Part shown: piece by piece, positions 9,185-16,730 of the stretch
Layout of the letters: every line of letters starts with the position of its first letter
Numbering within the stretch: the first letter of the stretch is position 1
Origin: a virus
DNA length: 35,773 nt
IMG/VR virus record: IMGVR_UViG_3300044736_000032
Coordinates: 1 to 35,773 of that record
Strand: one strand, 5' to 3'
Program-made: the position numbers and the translations under genes
Notes under the pieces: generated by a model
What the model saw: only the letters and a program-made list of their open reading frames with translations
What the model was told of the DNA's origin: nothing
The model's database searches: none

Positions 9185-9947
9185 CAGCCCACCTCGTCCT
9201 CTTCTGGGGTTCGGATCAGCGCCACGTACGTGCCACGTCCGACGGGTGGTGGGTCCTCGGCCCGTTCACGCACTTCGCACCCGGCGCAGGTCCTGATCTG
9301 GGCGTAGTAGGCCCACCGGCGGCCACCCCTTTTGGGGTCCCACTCTTCCGGCCGGGTGCCGCATTTTCCGCAAGTGTCGCGGTCCCTGACATACCACCAG
9401 AGGGCTTTCGACCGGTCTGACGCCGACCAAGTAAGGAACTCACCTTCGTGGGCTATGCCCCTGGGTCCGCAGTACCCCATTTCGAGGGCTAGTTGCGGGT
9501 CGGCGTCGAATCTTTTGGGAGATCAGGGTCCAGGGTCCGCAAGTTGATGTCGTATACGGCCTGAACCAAAGCAAGGGCTTCGCCTTTGGACATGCCACCT
9601 TTGGTGATCGCATCGGCCCAGTCCGCTTCGGTTTCGTCGCCGTCAACACACACCGCGAGCAGTGCTGGTGCGAATGTGTCGCTGTTACACCACCCACCGT
9701 TGGCCCGCTGCTGGTCTGTCGGGGGGTGGCCAGCGACGAGTCCTTCCCAGTCAACGGGAGGGATGGCGGTGATGATGAGCGTTTCGTAGCAGGCGTTCAC
9801 CGCTGCTTGGGCTTCGGTGATGCGCTGAGGGTTCCCCTCGGCCAGCGCGGCAGCGAGCTCGGTTCTCGCCCGTCGGTCGTCGTAGACGCGCAACGGAAAC
9901 TCCGTGGTGGGTAGTTTCCGTTGCGCGAGGCTAGCCCGCAACACCAT
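9184..9947 (-). CDS. Tail assembly chaperone, -1 frameshift fusion (GT-type)
   Basis: Reading starts at ATG 9947, shifts -1 on CCCAAAA (9519-9513), and continues in the new frame to the stop at 9184, giving about 254 residues. The first 145 are shared with the short form. The extension begins RFDADPQLALEMGYCGPRG, is continuous with the downstream open frame, and ends in a zinc ribbon (C193, C196, C221, C224). Long/short chaperone pairs made this way are conserved in long-tailed phages: the common part binds the tape measure and the extension recruits tail tube protein. The CGPRG-to-zinc-ribbon layout matches what I recall of Streptomyces-type phage proteins. The downstream frame has its own ATG at 9480 but no good Shine-Dalgarno. 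Confidence 0.8.
9489..9947 (-). CDS. Tail assembly chaperone, short form (G-type)
   Basis: The unshifted product has 152 residues. It begins MVLRASLAQRKLPTTEFPL and contains an Ala-rich helix, then 'PPVDWEGLVAGHPPTDQQR', 'TFAPALLAVCV', 'EADWADAI' and 'KGEALALVQAVYDIN'. This order is one I associate with chaperones between the major tail and tape measure genes of actinophages. ATG 9947 overlaps the major tail protein stop (TAATG), implying coupling. It should be made in excess over the frameshifted form. Confidence 0.75.
   Translation of the reverse strand: MVLRASLAQRKLPTTEFPLRVYDDRRARTELAAALAEGNPQRITEAQAAVNACYETLIITAIPPVDWEGLVAGHPPTDQQRANGGWCNSDTFAPALLAVCVDGDETEADWADAITKGGMSKGEALALVQAVYDINLRTLDPDLPKDSTPTRN
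9513..9519 (-). other. Programmed -1 ribosomal frameshift slippery site
   Basis: On the minus strand the heptamer is C CCA AAA in the zero frame (codons CTC CCA AAA GAT), a perfect X XXY YYZ site. The zero frame ends eight codons after it at TAG 9489-9491. The -1 frame runs open for 109 more codons with conserved-looking sequence. I did not identify a defined downstream pseudoknot. Confidence 0.85.
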
Positions 9948-10435
9948 TACGGAACCGTGACCAGTTCCGCCGGAACGTTCGTTATTGCGAAGGAGACGAC
10001 GACGCGGTCCGGGTTGGCGGCCTGGGCGGATCGGTCCATGCTGTCTGAGGTGACGGTGACGGGGTAGATGCTCATCTTGCGTCCGGCCACGTCACCGCCG
10101 TCCATCATGACAATGAACCCAGGAGTGTCGCGGGGGAGAACGCCACGGACGTCAATACCGTTTGAGCTCGCATAGAACGTGATGGTAGACGCGACGGCAG
10201 TAATCTTGCCGGCGATTTGAGCTTCGTATCGGGTGGAGAGGTCGGGAGCGGGAAGTAGCGCGCTGGTGACGCTAAATCCGGCCCAGTCCGCGATTTCAGG
10301 CGTGAGATCGGTGCCGGCGTTGATTTCGGTGCGAGTGGGGATGAAGGTGGTCGCGGCGATGGTGGCGAGGAAGTAGCACCGCGTTATCCCTTGGGAGGTA
10401 TAACGGGTGCTCCGAGTGATCAGTGGTGGGGCCAT
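9947..10435 (-). CDS. Major tail protein (tail tube subunit)
   Basis: This 162-residue protein, started at ATG 10435 after AAGGAG, has the order expected for tail tube proteins: 'RYTSQGITRCYFLATIA', 'PTRTEINAGTDLTPEIADWAG', 'TFYASSNGIDVRGVLPRDT', 'GFIVMMDGGDVAGRKMSIYP' and a final beta strand 'VVVSFAITNVPAELV'. Many actinophage tube subunits carry the 'LPRDT-G-IV-MDGGD' block. It polymerises as hexameric rings around the tape measure. The next genes encode the chaperones, and its stop overlaps their start, as usual for tail modules. Confidence 0.85.
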   Translation of the reverse strand: MAPPLITRSTRYTSQGITRCYFLATIAATTFIPTRTEINAGTDLTPEIADWAGFSVTSALLPAPDLSTRYEAQIAGKITAVASTITFYASSNGIDVRGVLPRDTPGFIVMMDGGDVAGRKMSIYPVTVTSDSMDRSAQAANPDRVVVSFAITNVPAELVTVP

Positions 10436-10441
10436 TGTTGG

Positions 10442-10786
10442 CTACTCCTTGCCAGTTTCGGCGCTCACGGGGGGAGCGTCGGTTGTGCCGGTGTGGGGTT
10501 TCGGGTTGGTCGCTTCGGGTGCGAGGCCGTCGCTGGGGTAAAGGTCGTCCGAGGGGAACGGACCCGTCGTGTCCGACGTGTCCGGCGTCTTGTCACTCTC
10601 GGTTTCCTGATTTGGTTTCTTTTCAGCGTCGGGGTACGGGATCCCTACGACGCGGGTTTCTGTTCGGTATTCAGCGATTTCGTCGTCGGACGCGGTTCGC
10701 CATCCGGCGGCGTGCCAAGTGGGGACCGCTGACTCCGGTGGGTTGATGGGCTGGTCCGGCAACTCAGGATGGATCATAATTGGCAT
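10442..10786 (-). CDS. Small acidic structural-module protein
   Basis: A 114-residue hydrophilic protein that starts at ATG 10786 after GAGGTG. The N-terminus (MPIMIHPELPDQPI, then PESAVPTWHAAGWRTAS) has the short 'PESAVP---AAGW' motif of small proteins found among actinophage head-tail genes. The rest is Pro/Asp/Thr-rich and probably disordered. Its function is not known to me. Its start overlaps the stop of the tiny frame upstream (TAAATG), and it ends 6 nt before the major tail protein start. Confidence 0.6.
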   Translation of the reverse strand: MPIMIHPELPDQPINPPESAVPTWHAAGWRTASDDEIAEYRTETRVVGIPYPDAEKKPNQETESDKTPDTSDTTGPFPSDDLYPSDGLAPEATNPKPHTGTTDAPPVSAETGKE

Positions 10787-10873
10787 TTAGTTCACCTCAA
10801 CATTGCACACGAGAACGTCGGCCTTAACCACAGGACCATCTTTCATGTCATTGAAACTAACGGTTTTACTCAT
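10787..10873 (-). CDS. 28-residue peptide next to the TnpB insertion
   Basis: ATG 10873 has GAGAGGT 5 nt upstream. The frame encodes a 28-residue peptide beginning MSKTVSFNDMKDGPVVKADV and ends at TAA overlapping the next gene's ATG. The good ribosome site and coupling suggest a genuine small gene or the remains of one. Its ribosome binding site lies within 10 nt of the tnpB start on the other strand, so it limits how far a left end of the transposon could extend. Function unknown. Confidence 0.4.
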   Translation of the reverse strand: MSKTVSFNDMKDGPVVKADVLVCNVEVN

Positions 10874-10879
10874 GTAGAC

Positions 10880-12122
10880 CTCTCGTGTAAGATGTTTCCT
10901 GTGAGGACGGCGTACAAGGTTCGGGCGTACCCAGACCCCGAGCAAACGACAATGTTGTCGCGTACATTCGGATGTGTACGCGTTGTCTGGAATAAGACCC
11001 TGGCTGCCCGGCAAGAGCGATATACCACCGAACAGCGAAACACTCCATACAAAGAAACCGATGCGGCGTTGGCCTTGTGGAAACGTACCGATGAACTATC
11101 ATTTCTCGCGGAGGTCAGCTCAGTACCGTTGCAACAAGCCCTCAGGCACCAATATTCGGCTTTCACCGCATTTTACTCAAAACGCGGTCGGTATCCGCGA
11201 TATAAAGCCCGCAACAGCCGTCAATCTGCCCACTACACTCGGTCAGCGTTCCGAATTAAGTCCGACGGATTGTGGCTGGCGAAAACCAACACACCATTAA
11301 AAGTAGTCTGGTCTTGGGCAGATGTCGACATGACAACACTAAACCCGACAATGGTAATCGTATCCCGAGATACTAGTGGCCGTTGGTTTGTAACATTTGC
11401 TGTTGACCAACCGGATCCATCACTACTGCAACCAACCCATGAAACGGTCGGCATCGATCTCGGTATCACTGACTTCGCCGTCCTATCAACCGGGGACCGT
11501 ATCGCCAATCCTAAACACATGGCACAGTACGAACGTAATCTACAACGACACCAACGACGACTTTCACGGTGTACACGAGGTTCAGCGAACAGAGCCAAAG
11601 CAAAACTAAAAGTGGCTCGGCAACACACGCGCGTTCGAGACAGTAGGCGGGACTTCCTCCACAAGGCAACCACCGCGCTAGTCCGTCGATTCGACAGGAT
11701 CGCGATCGAAGACCTTGCCGTGGGCAATATGATCCGGAACCGCAAACTCAGCAAATCAATCAGTGAATGCGGTTGGGGCACATTCAGAACCATGTTAGAA
11801 TACAAAGCTGCGCGGGCTGGACGACAGTTAATTACCATCAACCGTTGGTATCCGTCCTCTAAAACGTGTTCAACTTGCGGGCACCTCCTTGCCAATATTT
11901 CTCTCAAAACACGTCACTGGACGTGCCCTGGATGCGGCACCCGACATGATCGGGACATCAACGCCGCTAAGAACATCGACACCGCTGCCGGGCTGGTAGT
12001 GGCTGCCTGTGGAGGCGATGTAAGACCAGTGAGGGCAACCTCAGGGCAACCGCCGGTGAAACAGGAAGACCCACTCGTGAGGGTGGGAATCCCCAATATC
12101 GTCGGGGAAACAAGTCAAGACC
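10880..12122 (+). mobile_element. TnpB-only insertion (IS605/IS1341 type), ends approximate
   Basis: A lone tnpB lies on the plus strand between two minus-strand structural genes, with no tnpA. The right end carries two hairpins: 7 bp with a GTGA loop at 12070-12087, and TCCCC/GGGGA at 12090-12108. These are typical of IS200/IS605-type right ends. The left boundary must lie close to the tnpB start because the ribosome site of the minus-strand 28-residue frame is at about 10879-10885. Exact ends and the target site need an empty-site homologue. Confidence 0.6.
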
Positions 12123-12160
12123 TTATGGCGGCGACGGTGACGGTGGTGACACCGGAGTAG
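10892..12160 (+). CDS. tnpB: TnpB RNA-guided nuclease, stand-alone
   Basis: The 422-residue protein starts MFPVRTAYKVRAYPDPEQ; GTG 10901 is an alternative. It has the N-terminal 'YK-RAYPDPEQ' and 'WNK-LA' helices of TnpB. The split RuvC residues are Asp189 (VGIDLGITDFAV), Glu273 (IAIEDLAVGNM) and Asp355 (RHDRDINAAKNI), with a zinc ribbon at C326/C329/C345/C348 before the last. All catalytic residues are present, so it should be active. The family cuts DNA guided by an RNA made from the element's right end. The last 12 or so codons run past the element into DNA antisense to the 12115-12447 gene, giving a chimeric tail. No partner tnpA is present, so movement would need a helper in trans. Confidence 0.9.
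   Translation: MFPVRTAYKVRAYPDPEQTTMLSRTFGCVRVVWNKTLAARQERYTTEQRNTPYKETDAALALWKRTDELSFLAEVSSVPLQQALRHQYSAFTAFYSKRGRYPRYKARNSRQSAHYTRSAFRIKSDGLWLAKTNTPLKVVWSWADVDMTTLNPTMVIVSRDTSGRWFVTFAVDQPDPSLLQPTHETVGIDLGITDFAVLSTGDRIANPKHMAQYERNLQRHQRRLSRCTRGSANRAKAKLKVARQHTRVRDSRRDFLHKATTALVRRFDRIAIEDLAVGNMIRNRKLSKSISECGWGTFRTMLEYKAARAGRQLITINRWYPSSKTCSTCGHLLANISLKTRHWTCPGCGTRHDRDINAAKNIDTAAGLVVAACGGDVRPVRATSGQPPVKQEDPLVRVGIPNIVGETSQDLMAATVTVVTPE
12000..12115 (+). ncRNA. Putative omega-RNA overlapping the 3' end of tnpB
   Basis: TnpB nucleases use an RNA whose scaffold is the tnpB 3' end plus the right end, followed by a guide copied from flanking DNA. The expected hairpins are visible at 12070-12087 (GTGA loop) and 12090-12108. 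The guide would read into the 3' part of the neighbouring structural gene. Ends are estimates; no transcript evidence is available. Confidence 0.45.
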
Positions 12161-12447
12161 GTGATGGCGGCGAGACCGGTGGTGGGGTCCCGGTAGCGTT
12201 CCGGTGTCACTTTGATCATTTGTTCTGATCCGGCGGTGATGGTGGCTGTTGGGCTCGTTACCACCAAACCGTCGAACGTCAACGAAGCCGGTATCACGAA
12301 AGTGACGGTGATGGACGAACCACCACCGTTTTTGACGTGCAAAAAGTCGGTAGCGCCGGGAACCATGGTGTCGCCGCCACCAGCGGCAGCAGTGTAAGCA
12401 GGGACAATCCCCGCTTTGCTGATGCTTTGCGTCGTTAATAGAGCCAT
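12115..12447 (-). CDS. Small beta-rich virion protein
   Basis: A 110-residue protein starting at ATG 12447 after GGAGGAG. The pattern 'GIVPAYTAAAGGGDTMVP', 'DFLHVKNGGGSSITVTFV', 'ITAGSEQMIKV', 'ITYSGVTTVTVAAI' is a small all-beta fold seen in several actinophage structural clusters, often beside the connector or tail terminator. The exact role is unassigned. Its 3' end overlaps the end of the convergent tnpB frame by 46 bp, and the last residues may have been changed by that insertion. Confidence 0.65.
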   Translation of the reverse strand: MALLTTQSISKAGIVPAYTAAAGGGDTMVPGATDFLHVKNGGGSSITVTFVIPASLTFDGLVVTSPTATITAGSEQMIKVTPERYRDPTTGLAAITYSGVTTVTVAAIRS

Positions 12448-12514
12448 GCCATTAACTCCTCCATTGGGCAGGGTGAATCACCCGCCCAACCGGCGGGTCA
12501 GTATGTGCGGGGAA

Positions 12515-12949
12515 TCAATACACTTGCAGGTGGACGATAAAGTCGATTTCGACTGCGGTGCCTTTGGCGTCTTTGATCGGTGTCATCGTCTGCGCTGCGA
12601 TACGGGCACGGTTCACTGCCCCACCGAGGGTTTGGTTCGCGTGGACAGCAGCGCGTACGATTTCCAGCAGTCCGTCAGCGATGTCGCGGACTGCTTTCAG
12701 TGAACTATCGCCACGAAACGATGACACCAAACCTTGGATGGTGAATGTTTCACCTGTTGATCCGAGCCCTGCGAGGTCTTCGGTCCACGTGACCATGCTG
12801 GTGTCGTCGGGGAGCCACCCGATGACGATGACGTCGTGTTCTGACGGTTCGTCCACCCACGGTCCGTCATCGATCCGGACCCCCGCCAATGCGGGAGTCG
12901 ATCGTAGGAGCGCGACGAGGCCGTCGATGGCTGCGGGGAGTGCAGTCAT
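12515..12949 (-). CDS. Tail terminator / head-tail joining protein
   Basis: A 144-residue protein beginning MTALPAAIDGLVALLRSTP, followed by 'GVRIDDGPWV', 'DVIVIGW', 'ETFTIQGLVSSF' and a helix-rich end with 'EIDFIVHLQVY'. This helix-strand order is that of small proteins encoded directly after the connector, which cap the tail tube or join head and tail. ATG 12949 overlaps the connector stop (ATGA), so the two are coupled. Assignment rests on position and fold pattern. Confidence 0.6.
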   Translation of the reverse strand: MTALPAAIDGLVALLRSTPALAGVRIDDGPWVDEPSEHDVIVIGWLPDDTSMVTWTEDLAGLGSTGETFTIQGLVSSFRGDSSLKAVRDIADGLLEIVRAAVHANQTLGGAVNRARIAAQTMTPIKDAKGTAVEIDFIVHLQVY

Positions 12950-13812
12950 GCCATCAAGGGTGCGCGGCGATCAGGCTCGAGCATTTCGAGGACCCGTCGG
13001 ATTTTCAGAGCCAGCCCGGGTTCGTTGAGGATTTCTTCTTGCGGGTCACGACCCAAACCAAGTCGGCGGCCAGCGGGGTGACCACGCTGGGTTTCCCACA
13101 TATCAGCGATGATGAGTTTCGCGGCCATCGTCATCGTCGCGGGAATGATGCGTCTGCCCGCGGTGTAGGTAACCCGGAGTACGTCACCGACGTAATCGGA
13201 ACCGTAGTAGCTGCGGACTCCACCGAAGCTGCCGTAGATACCAATCCAGCCGCCATCGAGACGTCTGATAACTCCCGTGTTCGGGTCGAAGTCCAATGTC
13301 GTGATGTCGTAGGCGATGCTGTTATTACGGACCGGTACGATTGATGTGAGCGTGATGGCTGGGATGTGGTTGACGACGATGACCCGCGCTGGTGGTTTCG
13401 TTTCCGTGAACGGTCGCACCACCACGGGACCGACCTTGCCTTCAATGACCCTGGTGGCAGCTTCAATGACACCGCGGAGTTCTTCATCATCGGCACTGGA
13501 GTCCATGTTCAACTGAGCTTTGGCGTCAGCGAGCGACACGATGAACGGTGGCGAGGCTTCCCGGACGTCGAAAATGTCAGTGAACCCGGATGCGTTGGAG
13601 CCCGTAGCGACCCACCGCGCCATATACCGACCGGGCATGGGTGGCTGGTAGTCCGCTTGGTAGCGCCCGATGGTGGGGTTGTCGACAACGGGAGTGTCGG
13701 TCGATCCATCAGGGAGGGTGACGGTAACAGTGACTGCGCTGGCATTAGCGGGGTTACCGTTGGCGTCGGTGATTGCTACCGTGAGGGGCACGAGGTCCGC
13801 TAGGTCAAACAA
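12946..13812 (-). CDS. Head-tail connector (gp6-like adaptor) with N-terminal Ig-like domain
   Basis: The 288-residue protein starts at TTG 13812 after a strong AGGAGGT. Residues about 1-90 form an immunoglobulin-like beta domain ('VTVTLPDGS', 'PTIGRYQADYQPPMPGRY', 'WVATG'). From about 93 the protein has the adaptor pattern: 'VSLADAKAQLNMDSSADDEE', 'VIEAATRVIEGKVGPVV', a beta hairpin region and 'LIIADMWETQRG', ending in a helix. In the family, twelve copies sit under the portal. The extra Ig-like domain is an added surface module. Confidence 0.75.
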   Translation of the reverse strand: MFDLADLVPLTVAITDANGNPANASAVTVTVTLPDGSTDTPVVDNPTIGRYQADYQPPMPGRYMARWVATGSNASGFTDIFDVREASPPFIVSLADAKAQLNMDSSADDEELRGVIEAATRVIEGKVGPVVVRPFTETKPPARVIVVNHIPAITLTSIVPVRNNSIAYDITTLDFDPNTGVIRRLDGGWIGIYGSFGGVRSYYGSDYVGDVLRVTYTAGRRIIPATMTMAAKLIIADMWETQRGHPAGRRLGLGRDPQEEILNEPGLALKIRRVLEMLEPDRRAPLMA

Positions 13813-13859
13813 CAGCGCACCTCCTCACGGTTTACATCGAAGAAGCGCTACAAACTGAA

Positions 13860-16292
13860 TCAGCGGTGTGAAGATACCATTACACTGGTGGTGCGCTGGA
13901 TAGCGACCATTTGACCGGCTGTAAACCTCACCAAAACACCAGCAAAGTCGGTGTATACGGTCGCGTCAATGACGGTGCGGCCGAATAGCACCAACCTAGT
14001 TGCACTATCGCTTCGCGTCGTGCTATCCATAACTGACCGAACTCGGAGCACACCCCGGAGTGCAGCATCCGACGGGACCGCTGTGTCCGTACCTGACCTA
14101 GTAAAGGCAATTAAACGGGTCACCGAATCGCTCGACAAAGTGATATCTGAGCCAATTCGACTGAACCCGGTGACCTTGCCCACGCTGTCGCCGCGTACCG
14201 CCATGTCGGCGACGGTACGAGTCCGAATAGCTACCCGAGTTGTCGTGTCGGTTGGTGTTGTCGTGTCCGTTGCTGTGCGACCCGAACTTGTAGTGCGGGA
14301 AACAATTTCAGAAGGTGACGTTGTGTCGGTAGCATTACGTACGAAAGTAGCCAACCAAGTAGCGGTATCGCCGGGGGTCGTGGTATCGGTGGCGCCGCGG
14401 AGACCTGATCCGACCTTAACTGCTATGTCGATAGGTGAAGCCGTATCAGTGGCGGTCCGGGTTGGTGATGTACTGCGACCCACTGAATCGTTAGAACCAG
14501 CAACATCAATAACAACACGAACAAATGACGTAGTTCGGGCTGTTACGTCACCTGATGTAGCAGAGTCGGTAGCTGAACGGAACAATGCAACAACACGGCC
14601 GGATGAATCAACCGAAACAACAACGTCAGTTGCGGTTCGGATAAATGCGATCGCTCGGCCGACAAAGTCAGCGGGGGTGGCAGTGTCGATGCCTGAGCGA
14701 GTCCCGACACCGCTTTTAACTGCTATGTCAGTAAGTGCCGCAGTGTCGATAGCAGTGCGACTGAATGTTACGGTCCGGGTAATGATATCACTGGGACTGG
14801 CAATATCAGCAGCGGTCCGGAGGCGAGAGACTGTACGAGTTGTAGTATCAGTTGGTGATGCCGTGTCTATGACGGTCCGGGCGAACACCAGTACCCGGAC
14901 GACAATATCAGTTGGACTAGCAACATCCGTACTTGTCCGGGTAAAAACCGCGATTCGGTCAGATGAATCGGTTGAACTAACCGTGTCAATGGCAGTACGA
15001 GTCCTAGAAACCAACACTCGTACTACAGCGTCTGCTGGTGCGGTCAAGTCCGAAGCCGACCTAATGAACGAAACAACACGGCTGGCCGTGTCACTCGAAC
15101 CAGCAACGTCAACCGCGGACCGAACATAAACGACTATCCGTGTTGCTGAATCAGTCGAAGTTGCTAAATCAGTCGCGGTACGAGTCTCACTCAGTACTCG
15201 ACCCGCAGAATCAATCGAGACCGCAGTGTCAACACCGATGCGTGCAAAGACAGCCGTGCGGACTACGGACTCGGTTGAAGCTGCGGTGTCGTTAGCAGCT
15301 CTTGCGTTACCAATCGTTCGGGTTACGGAATCAACTGGACTAACGATATCAATCGCAGTGCGGGTCTGCAATACCAGTGATCGGGCAACCGAATCGGTAG
15401 GGGCTGCAACATCAGAAGCTAAGCGGGTGGCAGAAGTGGACCGGGTAGTCGTGTCACTAGGACCGGCACTGTCAGTGGCGATACGCGTCAGGCCGGCCCC
15501 AACCAACACCCCGAACGCCAGGTAGTTCCAGACCGCCGCGCCACCACCAGTAACGTTAAAAGTGGCGGTGCTCCCAGCGGCACCTAGATTCTTGTACCCT
15601 GAACCACCAGAAACATCCGCAAAGTTGTCAAAGGGCGAGAATACAGTGTCGGTGGAGGTGGGCGGGCCTGCCGCAGTGGTATCGGTGGCGACGACAAAGC
15701 CCAGGCCGCCCGCAGCCGTAACAGTGAAACCGGTGATAGCCAACGCATTCGACGTTGAAGTGCCAGTGACAACGCCGCCCAACGGCACGGTTGCCGCACC
15801 GGTCAACACGTAAGTCTGGACACTGGTAAATACCCCGGCAAACGCCGAGGAATTGACGGTGACCGTCATCCCGACCCGGGGGCTTGGTAGTGTCACCCAC
15901 CAAGCAACGGCCTCACCCGGCATATTGGTATTGACCTGCCCGATCAGGTTCCAGGTAAGTGGGGTGCCGTTGTTGGAAATCGTCGCCGTGACCGGTGTCC
16001 CGGTTATACCGGAAGTACCGGCACACACAACCAAAACGCTAGGCCCAACCGGGTTGAATGCTGGTGTGACGAAGTTTCCACTGCCGTCAGTTGCGCCAGC
16101 TGACCGACCCGGAGTCGACGAATCGACCAGGATGGTCCGAGACAAAGTACGACTAGCAGAATCGGACGGGCTAGCGACGTCAATTGCGGTGCGTCGTCGC
16201 TGCCGAATCAACCCCAATTCGACGGTGTCTACGCCCGCGTCTAAACTGATCTGCCCCCGGGTAAGCGCCCGAATGGAAGTGTTAACAGCCAT
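13860..16292 (-). CDS. Repeat-rich virion fibre-like protein (about 27 x 20 residues)
   Basis: An 810-residue protein starting at ATG 16292. It has a short N-terminus, one isolated repeat (34-53), a Gly/Thr/Val-rich beta domain of about 210 residues (57-268), then 26 tandem repeats (270-790), nearly all exactly 20 residues. The consensus is R-[TS]-A-x-D-T-A-S-P-x-D-S-x-x-R-x-V-x-x-x. The Asp at repeat positions 5 and 11 and the Arg at 1 and 15 are almost invariant. Regular acidic spacing and beta-favouring residues suggest an elongated, possibly cation-binding stalk. It lies between the capsid and connector genes, so it may be a head fibre or virion surface protein. I do not know a characterised homologue. 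Confidence 0.6.
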   Translation of the reverse strand: MAVNTSIRALTRGQISLDAGVDTVELGLIRQRRRTAIDVASPSDSASRTLSRTILVDSSTPGRSAGATDGSGNFVTPAFNPVGPSVLVVCAGTSGITGTPVTATISNNGTPLTWNLIGQVNTNMPGEAVAWWVTLPSPRVGMTVTVNSSAFAGVFTSVQTYVLTGAATVPLGGVVTGTSTSNALAITGFTVTAAGGLGFVVATDTTAAGPPTSTDTVFSPFDNFADVSGGSGYKNLGAAGSTATFNVTGGGAAVWNYLAFGVLVGAGLTRIATDSAGPSDTTTRSTSATRLASDVAAPTDSVARSLVLQTRTAIDIVSPVDSVTRTIGNARAANDTAASTESVVRTAVFARIGVDTAVSIDSAGRVLSETRTATDLATSTDSATRIVVYVRSAVDVAGSSDTASRVVSFIRSASDLTAPADAVVRVLVSRTRTAIDTVSSTDSSDRIAVFTRTSTDVASPTDIVVRVLVFARTVIDTASPTDTTTRTVSRLRTAADIASPSDIITRTVTFSRTAIDTAALTDIAVKSGVGTRSGIDTATPADFVGRAIAFIRTATDVVVSVDSSGRVVALFRSATDSATSGDVTARTTSFVRVVIDVAGSNDSVGRSTSPTRTATDTASPIDIAVKVGSGLRGATDTTTPGDTATWLATFVRNATDTTSPSEIVSRTTSSGRTATDTTTPTDTTTRVAIRTRTVADMAVRGDSVGKVTGFSRIGSDITLSSDSVTRLIAFTRSGTDTAVPSDAALRGVLRVRSVMDSTTRSDSATRLVLFGRTVIDATVYTDFAGVLVRFTAGQMVAIQRTTSVMVSSHR
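13922..15485 (-). repeat. Array of 26 coding repeats of 60 bp
   Basis: The array encodes the 20-residue repeats of the 810-residue protein. Units differ at many third positions yet keep the 60-bp period, with two units one codon longer. Copy number could change by slippage or recombination. Confidence 0.8.
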
Positions 16293-16379
16293 GGTGCTTA
16301 CCTAAGCCTCTCCCCCTCAACGGCATCGTTATACGACAAGGAGACGCACTAACAGCGTTGCCAGTAACCTCCTTCCCCA

Positions 16380-16730
16380 TCAGGTACCTGCAATATCGTC
16401 AAGCTGGCTAAGCAGCAGTCGAATGATCCCGTTGCATTCTTTAGTCAGCAACAATACTTGCGCCACAACCTGTGGATTAGTTGGTGTACTGATTGCCTGA
16501 TATGTAGCGTTAGCTGCTAGTGCATTATTAGCCCGGGTGCATAATGTTGCCGCATTTTGCTCGGCAACAGGTGGTGCAGGATAAACGTATGGACCACTCA
16601 GCGCAGCAGCTTCGGTGATAGCTTGACGTCCACTCGGTACCGCCCATTGTGTGGTGCCGTCCCAGGTAAACGGGCCATCGTAAATTGTTTTATCAGACAG
16701 TGTTGTGGACACAATAACATATCGTGCCAT
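16380..16730 (-). CDS. Small structural accessory protein
   Basis: The 116-residue protein has a beta-rich start (MARYVIVSTTLSDKTIYDGP, then 'FTWDGTTQWAVP') and a helical second half with 'NNALAANATYQAI' and 'VVAQVLLLTKECNGIIRLL'. Small proteins with this layout accompany fibre genes in actinophages, but I know no proven role. Its ATG 16730 overlaps the stop of the Gly-rich adhesin gene, so the two are probably coupled; a chaperone or partner of the adhesin is possible. The DNA here is visibly richer in A/T than the flanking tail genes. Confidence 0.55.
   Translation of the reverse strand: MARYVIVSTTLSDKTIYDGPFTWDGTTQWAVPSGRQAITEAAALSGPYVYPAPPVAEQNAATLCTRANNALAANATYQAISTPTNPQVVAQVLLLTKECNGIIRLLLSQLDDIAGT

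Noticed and set aside
13951-15129. 392-codon plus-strand frame opposite the repeat protein
   Set aside because: It arises because the 60-bp repeat has no stops in the antisense frame; there is no start signal and the repeat phase belongs to the minus-strand protein.
13922-15485. CRISPR array suggested by the regular 60-bp period
   Set aside because: The period is 20 codons in one open frame with no repeat-spacer distinction; it is a protein repeat.
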